Below are positions 1 to 6,478 of a stretch of DNA of 17,902 bases, piece after piece. How positions within the stretch are numbered: position 1 is the stretch's first letter; each line of letters begins with the position of its first letter. The notes under the pieces were generated by a model. That model was not told the origin of the DNA and did no database searches. It worked only from the letters and a program-made list of their open reading frames with translations. Made by a program: the position numbers and the translations under genes. Origin of the DNA: Parvularcula sp. (GTDB lineage Bacteria; Pseudomonadota; Alphaproteobacteria; Caulobacterales; Parvularculaceae); NCBI GenBank assembly GCA_003506635.1, contig DNZB01000160.1:676-18577 (forward strand), written 5' to 3'.

Positions 1-141
1 CGGCGCGTTCCCCGCCAGTCAGCAAGCAATGCGCCAGCGCGCAAGCCTTCGCAATTGCAAGGCGGTCAATCGGGGCGCTTTTCCCCTTCTGGTAGCGCGC
101 AGCGTCCCGGGCGCGCGCATCAGGGACAGGGCGCAGCGCTC

Positions 142-681
142 CTATCGGGGCGCCATCACCATCATCATCTGCTTGCCTTCGAGCTTGGGCATCTGCTCGA
201 CCTTGGCGACGTCCTCGAAGTCGGTCTTCACCTTTTCGAGGAGGACCATGCCGCGGTCCTGATAGGCCATTTCCCGCCCGCGGAAGCGCAGCGTCACCTT
301 CACTTTGTCCCCCTCGGCGAAGAAGTTGCGCATCTGCTTGGCTTTGACCTCGTAATCGTGGTCATCGATGTTCGGTCGCATCTTGATCTCTTTGATCTCG
401 ACGACCTTCTGATTCTTCTTCGCCTCGGCCTTCTTCTTTTGCTGCTGGTACTTGAACTTCCCGAAATCGAGAATCTTGCAGACCGGCGGCTGGGTGCCCG
501 GCGAGACCTCGACAAGGTCGAGCCCCACTTCCATGGCCATTTCGATCGCCCGGGACGTCGGCACGACGCCCCGCTTCTCGCCGAGATGATCGATCAGCAG
601 AACCGTCGGAACAGCGATGTCTTCATTGATGCGGGGGCCGTCTCCTTTGGGCGGGGCGGGGGCGAAGGGTCTGCGGGATAT
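142..681 (-). CDS. infC: Translation initiation factor IF-3, probable ATA start
   Basis: IF-3 binds the 30S subunit, promotes subunit dissociation and proofreads the start codon and initiator tRNA. The 179-residue product has the N-domain signature GPRINEDI at about residues 16-23, a lysine-rich linker containing [10 protein letters not shown], and a C-domain with [19 protein letters not shown] and the terminal MMMVMAPR. An ORF from the first conventional codon (GTG at 564) would give only 140 residues and lose most of the N-domain. Translating upstream in frame restores the usual IF-3 N-terminus. No in-frame ATG, GTG or TTG lies between the upstream stop (about 814) and 564. A strong AAGGAG at 694-689 sits 7 nt before an in-frame ATA (681-679), which I take as the start. 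E. coli infC uses AUU and is autoregulated through IF-3 discrimination against such codons; the same logic here is inferred. Identity is very secure; the start is probable. Confidence 0.94.
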   Translation of the reverse strand: MSRRPFAPAPPKGDGPRINEDIAVPTVLLIDHLGEKRGVVPTSRAIEMAMEVGLDLVEVSPGTQPPVCKILDFGKFKYQQQKKKAEAKKNQKVVEIKEIKMRPNIDDHDYEVKAKQMRNFFAEGDKVKVTLRFRGREMAYQDRGMVLLEKVKTDFEDVAKVEQMPKLEGKQMMMVMAPR

Positions 682-694
682 AAAAGAATCTCCT
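681..694 (-). promoter_or_regulatory. infC ribosome binding site preceding an ATA codon
   Basis: Read on the minus strand, AAGGAGATTCTTTTATA places a near-consensus Shine-Dalgarno 7 nt before an in-frame ATA. It is one of the clearest ribosome binding sites in the window and has no ATG, GTG or TTG at the right distance. This is the main evidence for the rare start codon. Confidence 0.7.
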
Positions 695-770
695 TGGTAG
701 GCTTCAGGACAAAGGCTGAGGAAAGGCGCGCGACCTTGGCGCCGGAGCGGCGAACGCCGCGTTAACGCCC

Positions 771-783
771 GGCCGCTGCGGCC
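771..783 (-). repeat. Perfect 13-nt dyad in the infC leader
   Basis: GGCCGCAGCGGCC on the minus strand is a perfect inverted repeat (6-bp arms around one base), at or just after the predicted infC transcription start. It could cap the 5' end of the mRNA as a hairpin or be a protein-binding site. GC-rich DNA produces such dyads by chance, so no function is assigned. Confidence 0.35.
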
Positions 784-789
784 TTGCGC

Positions 790-817
790 TATATAGACTG
801 TGCGCGGCCGAGATCAA
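790..817 (-). promoter_or_regulatory. Probable infC promoter
   Basis: On the minus strand TTGATC (817-812) and TATATA (795-790) are separated by 16 bp, each matching the sigma-70-type consensus at four of six positions. The -35 overlaps the stop codon of the upstream GT9-like gene. Initiation would fall near 783, giving an infC leader of about 100 nt. Position and spacing support it, but no experiment does. Confidence 0.45.
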
Positions 818-1791
818 CGGACAGCCGCGCGCGGGTTAGCCGAGCCCCGGGGGATTAGGCCCATATTGGTGAGTGCGCGCCACACGAACTCTGGCGTCGC
901 CTCGCCCATCGCCTCCCGGGTCGTCAGGGTGATGACGTTCCGGCCCTTGGGCGAGAGATGCTCCTCCCCGGCCTTGCGAATGAGCACCCCGGCGCACCCG
1001 ACGCTGACGGCCAGATGAACTTCTTCGGCGGCGTCGCTGACGAAAAACGCCGCCGTCTGGGCAAGGGCGACAAGCTGCAGGTGGTCCGTCTTGCCGGTGA
1101 TATCGACGAGCTCGGGCGCGCCATTTGCGACTTCGTCAGCGAAAGCATGCAGGTCCTTCGGGCCGACCATGACGGGCATGACGCCTTTTTTGGCCATCAT
1201 CCGGGCAAGCTCGGCATAGCGTTCGGCGGGCCAGCGGCGGGTCTCGTCGATGCCGGGCATCAACAGGCCGTAAACGCCTGAAATGCCAAACCAGGAGGGC
1301 TGCATGTTGGCGGAGTCTTTCCGCGTCGCCAGCGCCCAGGAAAAGTCCGGCAGCCGTGTCGGCGAATCAAGGCCGACCGAAGCCGAGAACTTGGACGTGT
1401 TCGGCAGACCTTCCTCCGGCGCGCCGCGTCTGCGCGCCGAGCGGGACGCCGGCGCCACCGACCGCCATTTCGGACGGAAGGGCCCAAGCGCCGCATAGAG
1501 CCGCTTTGATTCCTCGTTCGCCGCCAGGTCGTAGATGACGGCGAAATGCGACCCTTGTATTTGCTTTACGAACGCCTTTCGCGCGTCGGGATCGCGAAAG
1601 TCGGGCATCGCCGCGACCTGATCGAAATAAGGGGACGCGCGCGCGACGCGCTGCAAGTGTTGCTGCGTCAACAGGCTGATGCGTGCGCCGGCGTGGGCGG
1701 CGCGGATCGATTCAAATAGCGGCTCGGCGGCGACGAAAGCCGCAAGACCGTCCGTCTTGATAATGAGAATGTTGTCGGGGCGCCGGCTCAT
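814..1791 (-). CDS. GT9-like (heptosyltransferase-family) glycosyltransferase, divergent active site
   Basis: A 325-residue protein resembling glycosyltransferase family 9, which transfers heptose or related sugars from a nucleotide donor to the lipopolysaccharide core on the inner face of the cytoplasmic membrane. The N-terminus ILIIKTDGLAAFVAAEPLFESIRAAHAGARI matches the first GT9 Rossmann unit, and WPAERYAELARMM plus the C-terminal Rossmann pattern fit the donor half. The usual donor-site motif of the form NDTGPxHLAAALG appears here as SDAAEEVHLAVSVG: the aspartate and histidine remain, but T-G-P is lost. The N-terminal GLGD-like motif is also changed to GLAA. It may have a different donor or reduced activity. 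The ATG overlaps the upstream GT4 stop (ATGA), so the two are probably translationally coupled and act on the same glycan. Fold is fairly secure; substrate unknown. Confidence 0.8.
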   Translation of the reverse strand: MSRRPDNILIIKTDGLAAFVAAEPLFESIRAAHAGARISLLTQQHLQRVARASPYFDQVAAMPDFRDPDARKAFVKQIQGSHFAVIYDLAANEESKRLYAALGPFRPKWRSVAPASRSARRRGAPEEGLPNTSKFSASVGLDSPTRLPDFSWALATRKDSANMQPSWFGISGVYGLLMPGIDETRRWPAERYAELARMMAKKGVMPVMVGPKDLHAFADEVANGAPELVDITGKTDHLQLVALAQTAAFFVSDAAEEVHLAVSVGCAGVLIRKAGEEHLSPKGRNVITLTTREAMGEATPEFVWRALTNMGLIPRGSANPRAAVR

Positions 1792-2960
1792 GACGCGCGC
1801 GCCCGCACATCGAACAAGGACTGATAAGCAGCGAGCGTCGCCGCCGTCATCGCTGCCGTTGAGAACGCCGTGGCAATGCGCGCGCGGGCGCGTGCGCCCA
1901 TTGCGGCGCGGCCCTCGGCGCCGAGGTCAATCGCCTGGACGATGGCGTCCGCGAGCGCTTGCGCCGAACCCGGCTTCACCAGGAAGCCGGTCTCGCGGTC
2001 GGCGATCGTCTCGCGCGCGCCGCCATGGTCGGCCGCTATGGCGACCCGGGCCATGGCGCCGGCTTCCGCCGCAACACGCCCGAACGCTTCGGGCCGCGTC
2101 GATGGTGACAGCACCACGTCCGCCGCCGCATAGGCTGCCGGCATGTCGTCGCAATGACCGGCGAAACGGATCATCCGCTCAAGCCCCACGTCCACAACCC
2201 TACGCAACAAAAGGGCGGCGAACCCGTCGCGCCCTTGCGCATCCCCGGCGAAAATTAGCCTCAATTCCCCATCAGCGCCAGACCGCCCGCCGGTTGTCAG
2301 AAGGCGTGCCGCCTCGATGGCGACCGCATGCCCCTTCCAGTCAGTGAGGCGCGCCGGCAACAAAAGCACGAAAGGCCGGGGCGTCCCGAGCGCCCATTTT
2401 TCGGCAATCGCCGCAAGGCGGCCCGGCGACACCCGCTCAGGGGCGAATTCATCAATATCAGCGCCCCTGTGGATAATCGTCAGCCGGGGGCCGGGATCAG
2501 CGGCGGCGCGAATCGCTTCGGCGGTGAAGGCGGAGTTGGCGATGACGAGATCGCCGCGCGCCATCGCCGAATTATAGAAGCGTTTCCAGGGCGTACCGGC
2601 GCGATAGGCGCCATGCCAGGTCGTAACAAAGGGGATCTGCGTGCGGCGCGCCGCCAGCAACGCGCTCCAGGCCGGCGCCCGCGAGCGCGCGTGGATAAGA
2701 TCAACATTCTCTGCACGGATCAGCGCCGCAAGCCGGCCTGCGTTACGAAATATGCCGAACGGATTCTTGGTATGTACCGGCATGATCGCGACACGCCCGC
2801 CCGCCGCCTCGACTGCGCCTGTCATCCGCCCGCCCGATGTGGCGATGAGCGCCCGCCCGCCGGCCGCAACGATCGCGCGCGCCATTTCAAGCGCCGAACG
2901 TTCAGCGCCGCCCGCACCCATCGCGGGGATGACTTGCAGGACTGTTTTATTGAACGCCAT
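1788..2960 (-). CDS. GT4-family glycosyltransferase (envelope glycan type)
   Basis: A 390-residue retaining GT-B glycosyltransferase, cytoplasmic or peripheral to the inner membrane, using a nucleotide sugar. The N-terminal acceptor domain opens with VLQVIPAMGAGGAERSALEMARA (residues 7-29), typical of the PF13439 type, and contains TTWHGAYR. The C-terminal donor domain carries PARLTDWKGH (202-211) and the E-x7-E motif at E291 to E299 (EAFGRVAAE), followed by GGARETI. This matches Glycos_transf_1 architecture at full length. It is the first gene of a pair with the GT9-like gene (4-nt overlap), suggesting lipopolysaccharide core or another surface glycan; the sugar cannot be read from sequence. 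The gene is divergent from the alpha/beta hydrolase across only 27 bp. The start is preceded by a poor Shine-Dalgarno and a close TATAAG, so the message may be nearly leaderless. Confidence 0.9.
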   Translation of the reverse strand: MAFNKTVLQVIPAMGAGGAERSALEMARAIVAAGGRALIATSGGRMTGAVEAAGGRVAIMPVHTKNPFGIFRNAGRLAALIRAENVDLIHARSRAPAWSALLAARRTQIPFVTTWHGAYRAGTPWKRFYNSAMARGDLVIANSAFTAEAIRAAADPGPRLTIIHRGADIDEFAPERVSPGRLAAIAEKWALGTPRPFVLLLPARLTDWKGHAVAIEAARLLTTGGRSGADGELRLIFAGDAQGRDGFAALLLRRVVDVGLERMIRFAGHCDDMPAAYAAADVVLSPSTRPEAFGRVAAEAGAMARVAIAADHGGARETIADRETGFLVKPGSAQALADAIVQAIDLGAEGRAAMGARARARIATAFSTAAMTAATLAAYQSLFDVRARAS

Positions 2961-2967
2961 CGCCGCC

Positions 2968-2973
2968 GCTTAT
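2968..2973 (-). promoter_or_regulatory. Possible -10 element for the GT4 gene (near-leaderless mRNA)
   Basis: TATAAG on the minus strand matches the -10 consensus at five of six positions and ends 8 nt before the GT4 ATG. Initiation would then fall at or very near the start codon. No convincing -35 is visible; TTGGTG about 19 bp upstream is the nearest candidate. Lack of a good Shine-Dalgarno before this ATG fits leaderless translation. Confidence 0.3.
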
Positions 2974-2986
2974 AGGACAATGTCCT
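2974..2986. repeat. 13-bp palindrome in the GT4 / hydrolase divergent gap
   Basis: AGGACA-A-TGTCCT is a perfect inverted repeat that fills half of the 27-bp space between divergently transcribed genes. Its left arm also supplies the AGGA ribosome-binding sequence for the hydrolase GTG start. It sits where a repressor would control both directions, but it may be coincidental. Confidence 0.4.
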
Positions 2987-2987
2987 C

Positions 2988-3785
2988 GTGAGCCACCAAA
3001 TCGAAGAGCACGGGCATCTTGAAAGACCCTGCGGCCGCATCGCCTTCCGGCGGATCGCCGGGCGCGGGCCCGGCCTTGTCTGGTTCGGCGGTTTCAGGTC
3101 CGACATGACCGGAACGAAGGCCCGGCATCTTTCCGGCTGGGCGGCGGCGACGGGCCGCGCTTTCCTGCGCTTTGACTATTCCGGGCATGGCGCATCGGAC
3201 GGCCGCTTCGAAGAGGGGACAATCTCCGTCTGGCTGGCCGACGCGCTCGCCGCCTTTGACCGCCTGACCGAAGGTCCGCAGATCCTGATCGGGTCGAGCA
3301 TGGGCGGATGGATAGCCGCCCTCCTCGCGCTGCGCCGCAAGGAGCGGGTAGCGGGGGCGGTCTTCGTCGCGCCCGCGCCAGACTTTACCGAGGCATTGCT
3401 TTGGGATCAGCTGACCGGCCCTGAACGCGACCAGATTTTGACCCGCGGCCGTCTGGTCGAACATTCCCCCTATTCCCCGGAGCCATCAATCATCACGCGT
3501 GCGCTGATCGAGGACGGACGCAGGCATCTGATCCTTGGCGGCCCGATCGCGATCAAGGCGCCTGTCAGGATTGTCCAGGGAATGGCCGATCCAGACGTTC
3601 CCTGGCGTCATGCGCTAAGCTTCGCCGAGCGCCTTGAAACAGAGGACCTTGAGGTGACTTTCATCAAGACCGGCGATCACCGGCTGTCGAAGCCGCACGA
3701 GCTGGCGGCGATCATCGACGCGATTGGCGCGATCTCGAAGGGAAGTTCCCTGGGAACGCCCGCGCAAGACCAAAGTTCAACCTGA
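2988..3785 (+). CDS. Alpha/beta hydrolase (serine esterase/thioesterase type)
   Basis: A 265-residue single-domain alpha/beta hydrolase without signal peptide, so cytoplasmic. The nucleophile elbow GSSMG places the catalytic serine at residue 104. The acid is D201 or D203 in GMADPDVP, and the histidine is H231 in TGDHRLS. FDYSGHGAS at about 62-70 is the conserved strand-4 loop. The overall pattern resembles the ABHD10-like group of acyl thioesterases/esterases, but the substrate is unknown. Start: GTG at 2988 with AGGA 10 nt upstream. An ATG at 2980 is in another frame and stops after two codons. The gene is divergent from GT4 and ends 4 bp before the 3' end of the convergent tRNA-Leu, leaving almost no room for a terminator. 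Confidence 0.88.
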   Translation: MSHQIEEHGHLERPCGRIAFRRIAGRGPGLVWFGGFRSDMTGTKARHLSGWAAATGRAFLRFDYSGHGASDGRFEEGTISVWLADALAAFDRLTEGPQILIGSSMGGWIAALLALRRKERVAGAVFVAPAPDFTEALLWDQLTGPERDQILTRGRLVEHSPYSPEPSIITRALIEDGRRHLILGGPIAIKAPVRIVQGMADPDVPWRHALSFAERLETEDLEVTFIKTGDHRLSKPHELAAIIDAIGAISKGSSLGTPAQDQSST

Positions 3786-3789
3786 CAGC

Positions 3790-3874
3790 TGGTGCGGTCG
3801 AGAGGACTCGAACCTCCACGATGTTACTCACTAGCACCTCAAGCTAGCGCGTCTACCAGTTCCGCCACGACCGC
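3790..3874 (-). tRNA. tRNA-Leu (anticodon GAG), CCA encoded
   Basis: A complete leucine tRNA. The acceptor stem pairs GCGGTCG (3874-3868) with CGACCGC (3800-3794), discriminator A, and CCA is encoded at 3792-3790. The anticodon stem CTAGC/GCTAG encloses the loop TTGAGGT, giving anticodon GAG, which reads CUC and CUU. The D region contains GGCGGAACTGGTAGACGCGC, as in other bacterial leucine tRNAs. A long variable arm precedes the T arm GGAGG-TTCGAGT-CCTCT, typical of class II tRNAs. It is convergent with the upstream hydrolase gene. No duplicated 3' end or integrase is present, so there is no sign of an integrated element. Confidence 0.97.
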
Positions 3875-3901
3875 ATTGAATGCTTCAGAGGATTTCGAAG
3901 C

Positions 3902-3932
3902 AGGCGGGGGCCATAGCAAAAGCCCCCCGCCT
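3902..3932. terminator. Strong hairpin between FliN-like gene and tRNA-Leu
   Basis: AGGCGGGGG (3902-3910) and CCCCCGCCT (3924-3932) form a perfect 9-bp GC-rich stem with a 13-nt loop in the gap between the minus-strand FliN-like gene and the tRNA. It could end transcription or separate the tRNA from upstream reading. No T-run follows on either strand, so it is not a textbook intrinsic terminator. Confidence 0.4.
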
Positions 3933-3951
3933 CCTCAAGCCCGGAAAGTCC

Positions 3952-4179
3952 CTATTTCGATCTGTCCCGCGGAAGTTCGACGGCGACCCGGTCGCCGATA
4001 AGGGTGACGCCCGCCTGGGCGATCTCATGCCCATTCACGCTAAGGGAGACCGGGCCCGAAACATCGCGGCCGAGCGCAAGGATGTCCCCGCGCGACAAGG
4101 TCATGACTTTTGACAGGGGCATCGACGCTGCGCCGACGATGACCGCCAATTCAACGTCAGCCTGTTCGAGACCTTGCAT
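3952..4179 (-). CDS. Minimal FliN/SpoA-domain protein, outside any flagellar cluster
   Basis: The 75-residue product is almost entirely one SpoA domain (PF01052), as in the C-terminus of FliN, part of the flagellar C-ring switch complex, and in type III secretion sorting-platform proteins. VELAVIVGAASMPLSKVMTLSRGDILALGRDVSGPVSLSVNGHEIAQAGVTLIGDRVAVEL follows the FliN pattern: a strand, then the conserved turn before LxxGD, then VxLxVNGxxIAxGxV. FliN is usually longer because of an N-terminal extension, absent here; an in-frame TGA at about 4197 and no other start codon rule out extending the ORF. The neighbours are lipB (divergent, 48 bp away) and a tRNA, not flagellar genes. It may be the organism's FliN at a dispersed locus or a SpoA protein with another role. 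The Shine-Dalgarno is weak. Confidence 0.75.
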   Translation of the reverse strand: MQGLEQADVELAVIVGAASMPLSKVMTLSRGDILALGRDVSGPVSLSVNGHEIAQAGVTLIGDRVAVELPRDRSK

Positions 4180-4227
4180 GAGCGCTAGGAGCCTTCAGAA
4201 GACGCAACCCGGCGAGCATCGACAGCT

Positions 4228-4953
4228 TTGGTTAGAACGGCGTTAAGCGGCGACTTCAAAATCGAGCGTCCGGCAAGGTGGGCGGTCTCGAAGGGGTATG
4301 TGCCTTACCCCGAAGCCGCCGCAACGATGGAGCGGCTCGCCGGGGAAATCCGGTCCGGCGCGCCGGAGCTCGTCTGGCTCCTTGAACATCCCCCGCTTTA
4401 CACCGCCGGCGCCAGCGCCCGGGACGGCGACCTCCTCGATCCGCGCTTTCCGGTGTTCCGCTCGCCGCGTGGCGGTCAGTATACGTATCATGGGCCGGGC
4501 CAGCGGGTCGCCTATGTGATGCTCGACCTTTCGGCGCGACGCCAGGACGTTCGGGCCTTTGTCGCCGCGCTTGAAGACTGGATCATCGGCGCGCTCGCGG
4601 AATTCAGCGTCAGGGGCGAGCGGCGCGAGGATCGCGTCGGCGTCTGGATCGACAGGACAGCGCCCGGCGGTCCGCGCCGCGAAGACAAGATCGCCGCCAT
4701 CGGCGTACGCCTGCGCCGGTGGGTCAGCTTTCACGGCGTCGCGCTGAATGTCGAATCGGACCTGTCGCATTTCGGCGGCATCGTTCCTTGCGGCGTCACC
4801 GCGCCGGAATTCGGGGTGACAAGCCTTGTCGACCTCGGCCTGCCGGCGACCCTTGACGACGCCGATGCCGCGTTGCGCCAGTCGTTCCACGAGGTTTTCG
4901 GACCGACGATCAGCGCCGCCCCGCCGCCGCTGTCAAAGGAAACCGCGCCGTGA
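4228..4953 (+). CDS. lipB: Lipoyl(octanoyl) transferase LipB
   Basis: LipB moves octanoate from octanoyl-acyl carrier protein to the target lysine of lipoyl domains (pyruvate and 2-oxoglutarate dehydrogenases, glycine cleavage H protein), the first step of endogenous lipoate assembly in the cytosol. Diagnostic motifs are [10 protein letters not shown] (52-61), [11 protein letters not shown] (82-92, with H88), DKIAAIGV with the catalytic lysine K154, SFHGVALNV (167-175), and IVPCGV with the catalytic cysteine C188. Length (241 residues) is normal. The assigned TTG at 4228 lacks a clear Shine-Dalgarno; GTG at 4300 lies inside the conserved region and is too far downstream, so the true start is uncertain by a few codons. 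No lipA is visible nearby. Function secure; start moderate. Confidence 0.95.
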   Translation: MVRTALSGDFKIERPARWAVSKGYVPYPEAAATMERLAGEIRSGAPELVWLLEHPPLYTAGASARDGDLLDPRFPVFRSPRGGQYTYHGPGQRVAYVMLDLSARRQDVRAFVAALEDWIIGALAEFSVRGERREDRVGVWIDRTAPGGPRREDKIAAIGVRLRRWVSFHGVALNVESDLSHFGGIVPCGVTAPEFGVTSLVDLGLPATLDDADAALRQSFHEVFGPTISAAPPPLSKETAP

Positions 4954-5008
4954 CCGGCGCCCTCGCCAGGGTCATGGCCGTCTGAATTTTCGGTAAGAAA
5001 CGGTGTTA

Positions 5009-5037
5009 GAGACAAGCGCCGGGACACACACTATATC
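5009..5037 (+). promoter_or_regulatory. Possible promoter for the EF-hand gene
   Basis: GAGACA (5009-5014) and TATATC (5032-5037) are spaced by 17 bp, giving a plausible but imperfect sigma-70-type promoter. It would start the message about 25 nt before the ATG at 5070. A GAGG element 8 nt before that ATG supports the start codon. Confidence 0.35.
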
Positions 5038-5069
5038 TTCTTCATCATCGCAATTTCGAGGCAAAAGCC

Positions 5070-5789
5070 ATGCGTTTTCTCGCCATTTCTCTCGCTGCCC
5101 TGACCGGATTGGCCAGCGCCCGCGCGCAGGAAACGTCGGCTGAACCGGCGGTCGACGCCGCCCCTGCCGAACCGGCGGTCAACCCGGACGAAATGGCGGA
5201 CCTTCTGAATTCGCGCCAGCAGATCCGCCAGGGCGTGACGCTGACGCGGTCCGTCGACGGCGAAGTCGTCGAAACGAAAACCCGGACCATCATCTATTCG
5301 CCTGACGATCCGCTGCGCGGCAGCGAAGCCGGCCTGTCGCCGCTGGAGGCGTTGCAGGCCGAATTCGACAGCGAAGCGTTGACGCGCAAGGAGGCTTATG
5401 AGGAGGCGAAGCTTGACTTCGTCGTCGCCGACCTCGACCGCGACGGCAAGATGGAGGAGAGCGAGTTCATCTTTCTGGTGAACGGCTGGCAGGATGCGAC
5501 GGTCAGCGGCTCCGGCCGGGGACGCTTCGTCGATCCGGCGGCGCACGCCGATGAAGCTTCAGCCAGAGCCGAGCACGAGAGTCAGGCGCGCGCAAAATTC
5601 GCGTTCCTCGCCGGCGGCGCTGCGGCCGTCAGCAAGAAGGATTATCTTCGCGAAGTGCTGATCGACTTCGACGCGCTCGACAAGAATGACGACGGCATCT
5701 TGAACGGCGAGGAGCTGCTCTATTTCCGCGCCGCCAATCGCGGCGAGTCAGTTATGGCTCAATCGCCTGTTCCCGCCAGCGACGAATAG
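5070..5789 (+). CDS. Secreted EF-hand calcium-binding protein
   Basis: The 239-residue product begins with a Sec signal peptide (MRFLAISLAALTGLASARA, likely cleaved after residue 19), so it acts in the periplasm or outside. A low-complexity Ala/Pro/Glu stretch follows. Two canonical EF-hand loops are present: DLDRDGKMEESE at 121-132 and DKNDDGILNGEE at 204-215. Each has acidic or Asn ligands at positions 1, 3 and 5, Gly at 6 and Glu at 12, so calcium binding is likely. The region between is Ala/Glu-rich and unrecognised. The ATG has GAGG 8 nt upstream. The gene stands alone on the plus strand, and its last 31 bp overlap the 3' end of the convergent ATP12 gene. The partner and biological role are unknown. 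Confidence 0.85.
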   Translation: MRFLAISLAALTGLASARAQETSAEPAVDAAPAEPAVNPDEMADLLNSRQQIRQGVTLTRSVDGEVVETKTRTIIYSPDDPLRGSEAGLSPLEALQAEFDSEALTRKEAYEEAKLDFVVADLDRDGKMEESEFIFLVNGWQDATVSGSGRGRFVDPAAHADEASARAEHESQARAKFAFLAGGAAAVSKKDYLREVLIDFDALDKNDDGILNGEELLYFRAANRGESVMAQSPVPASDE

Positions 5790-6478
5790 CGCGCAGCGTC
5801 CAGAAAATCGGTCTTGAGGCGGTGCGCGCGCGCTTGCGCTTCAGGGTCCTCGCCCCATTTCCCGGCCTGAAAATCCTCGTCGACGCGCGACGCCTGAAAG
5901 AGCGCGAGCGCGTCGAAAGCCTCGCGCCCCAGCGCGAAGGCGATGACGGCGGAGCCTGAAATCTCCGCGGCTGACTTCATCGCCAGAAGCCGCGGCGCCG
6001 GCGCTGCGCGAAGGAAAGCGTCGCCCGCAGCGATGGCCGCGCGCGGCTGTTCGATAAAACTCAGCCCCGAGGCGATCCTTAACGAGACGCCCTGCTCTTG
6101 CGCCCAGCGTAACAAGGGGTCCCACGCGGCCTGCTGGCGCGCGACGAGCGCCGTCGGCGCGGCGGCGCGGTAACACAAGAGGTCGGAGCGCAGGAATGAC
6201 AGCGTCGCGTCCCGCCAGGCGCCGGCGTCCGCCGCAGCGCGATCGAGGACCGTCATCTGAAAGCGCGTCATCGGCATCGAAAGGAAATCGATCGCTTCCC
6301 CTTGCGCATTCCATTCATTGACGATCGCTGCGGCGAGCGCCGGCGGCGCTGCGAGCGCGCGTCGCGCTCGCGTACGCGCGGGCCGGCCGTCGAGCAGGAC
6401 GGCGCCGCCGTCGCCGAGCGCGGCCATATTGTAAAACCGCTTCGGAAGCGCCGGCGGATCAGCGCCGATCCTGCTCAC
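5759..6478 (-). CDS. ATP12-family F1-ATPase assembly chaperone
   Basis: A 239-residue member of the ATP12 family (PF07542). In mitochondria Atp12 binds the F1 alpha subunit before hexamer assembly; alphaproteobacteria carry the bacterial counterpart, presumably with the same role in the cytoplasm. The pattern fits throughout: KRFYNMAALGDGGAVLLDGRPARTRARRALAAPPALAAAIVNEWNAQGEAIDFLSMPMTRFQMTVLDR near the N-terminus, SDLLCYRA and QQAAWDPLLRWAQEQG in the middle, and SRVDEDFQAGKWGEDPEAQAR near the end. The start codon overlaps the stop of the upstream RluA-family gene by 4 nt, so it is the last gene of the crcB-rluC-atp12 run. A HAD-family phosphatase gene, which I recall between rluC and atp12 in many relatives, is absent here. 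Confidence 0.92.
   Translation of the reverse strand: MSRIGADPPALPKRFYNMAALGDGGAVLLDGRPARTRARRALAAPPALAAAIVNEWNAQGEAIDFLSMPMTRFQMTVLDRAAADAGAWRDATLSFLRSDLLCYRAAAPTALVARQQAAWDPLLRWAQEQGVSLRIASGLSFIEQPRAAIAAGDAFLRAAPAPRLLAMKSAAEISGSAVIAFALGREAFDALALFQASRVDEDFQAGKWGEDPEAQARAHRLKTDFLDAARYSSLAGTGD

Noticed and set aside
1..141. Gene or terminator downstream of infC
   Set aside because: No ribosomal protein gene or convincing stem-plus-T-run was found; a GGGG/CCCC pairing around AAAAGCG is too weak to call.
55..765. 236-residue plus-strand ORF with a run of histidines
   Set aside because: It is antisense to infC; the product is low complexity and matches no family, while the opposite frame encodes a textbook IF-3.
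3790..3874. tRNA-Leu as an integration site for a mobile element
   Set aside because: No integrase, no duplicated tRNA 3' end and no shift in composition around it.
4243..4890. 215-residue minus-strand ORF across lipB
   Set aside because: Shadow of the lipB frame; LipB motifs are all in the plus-strand frame.
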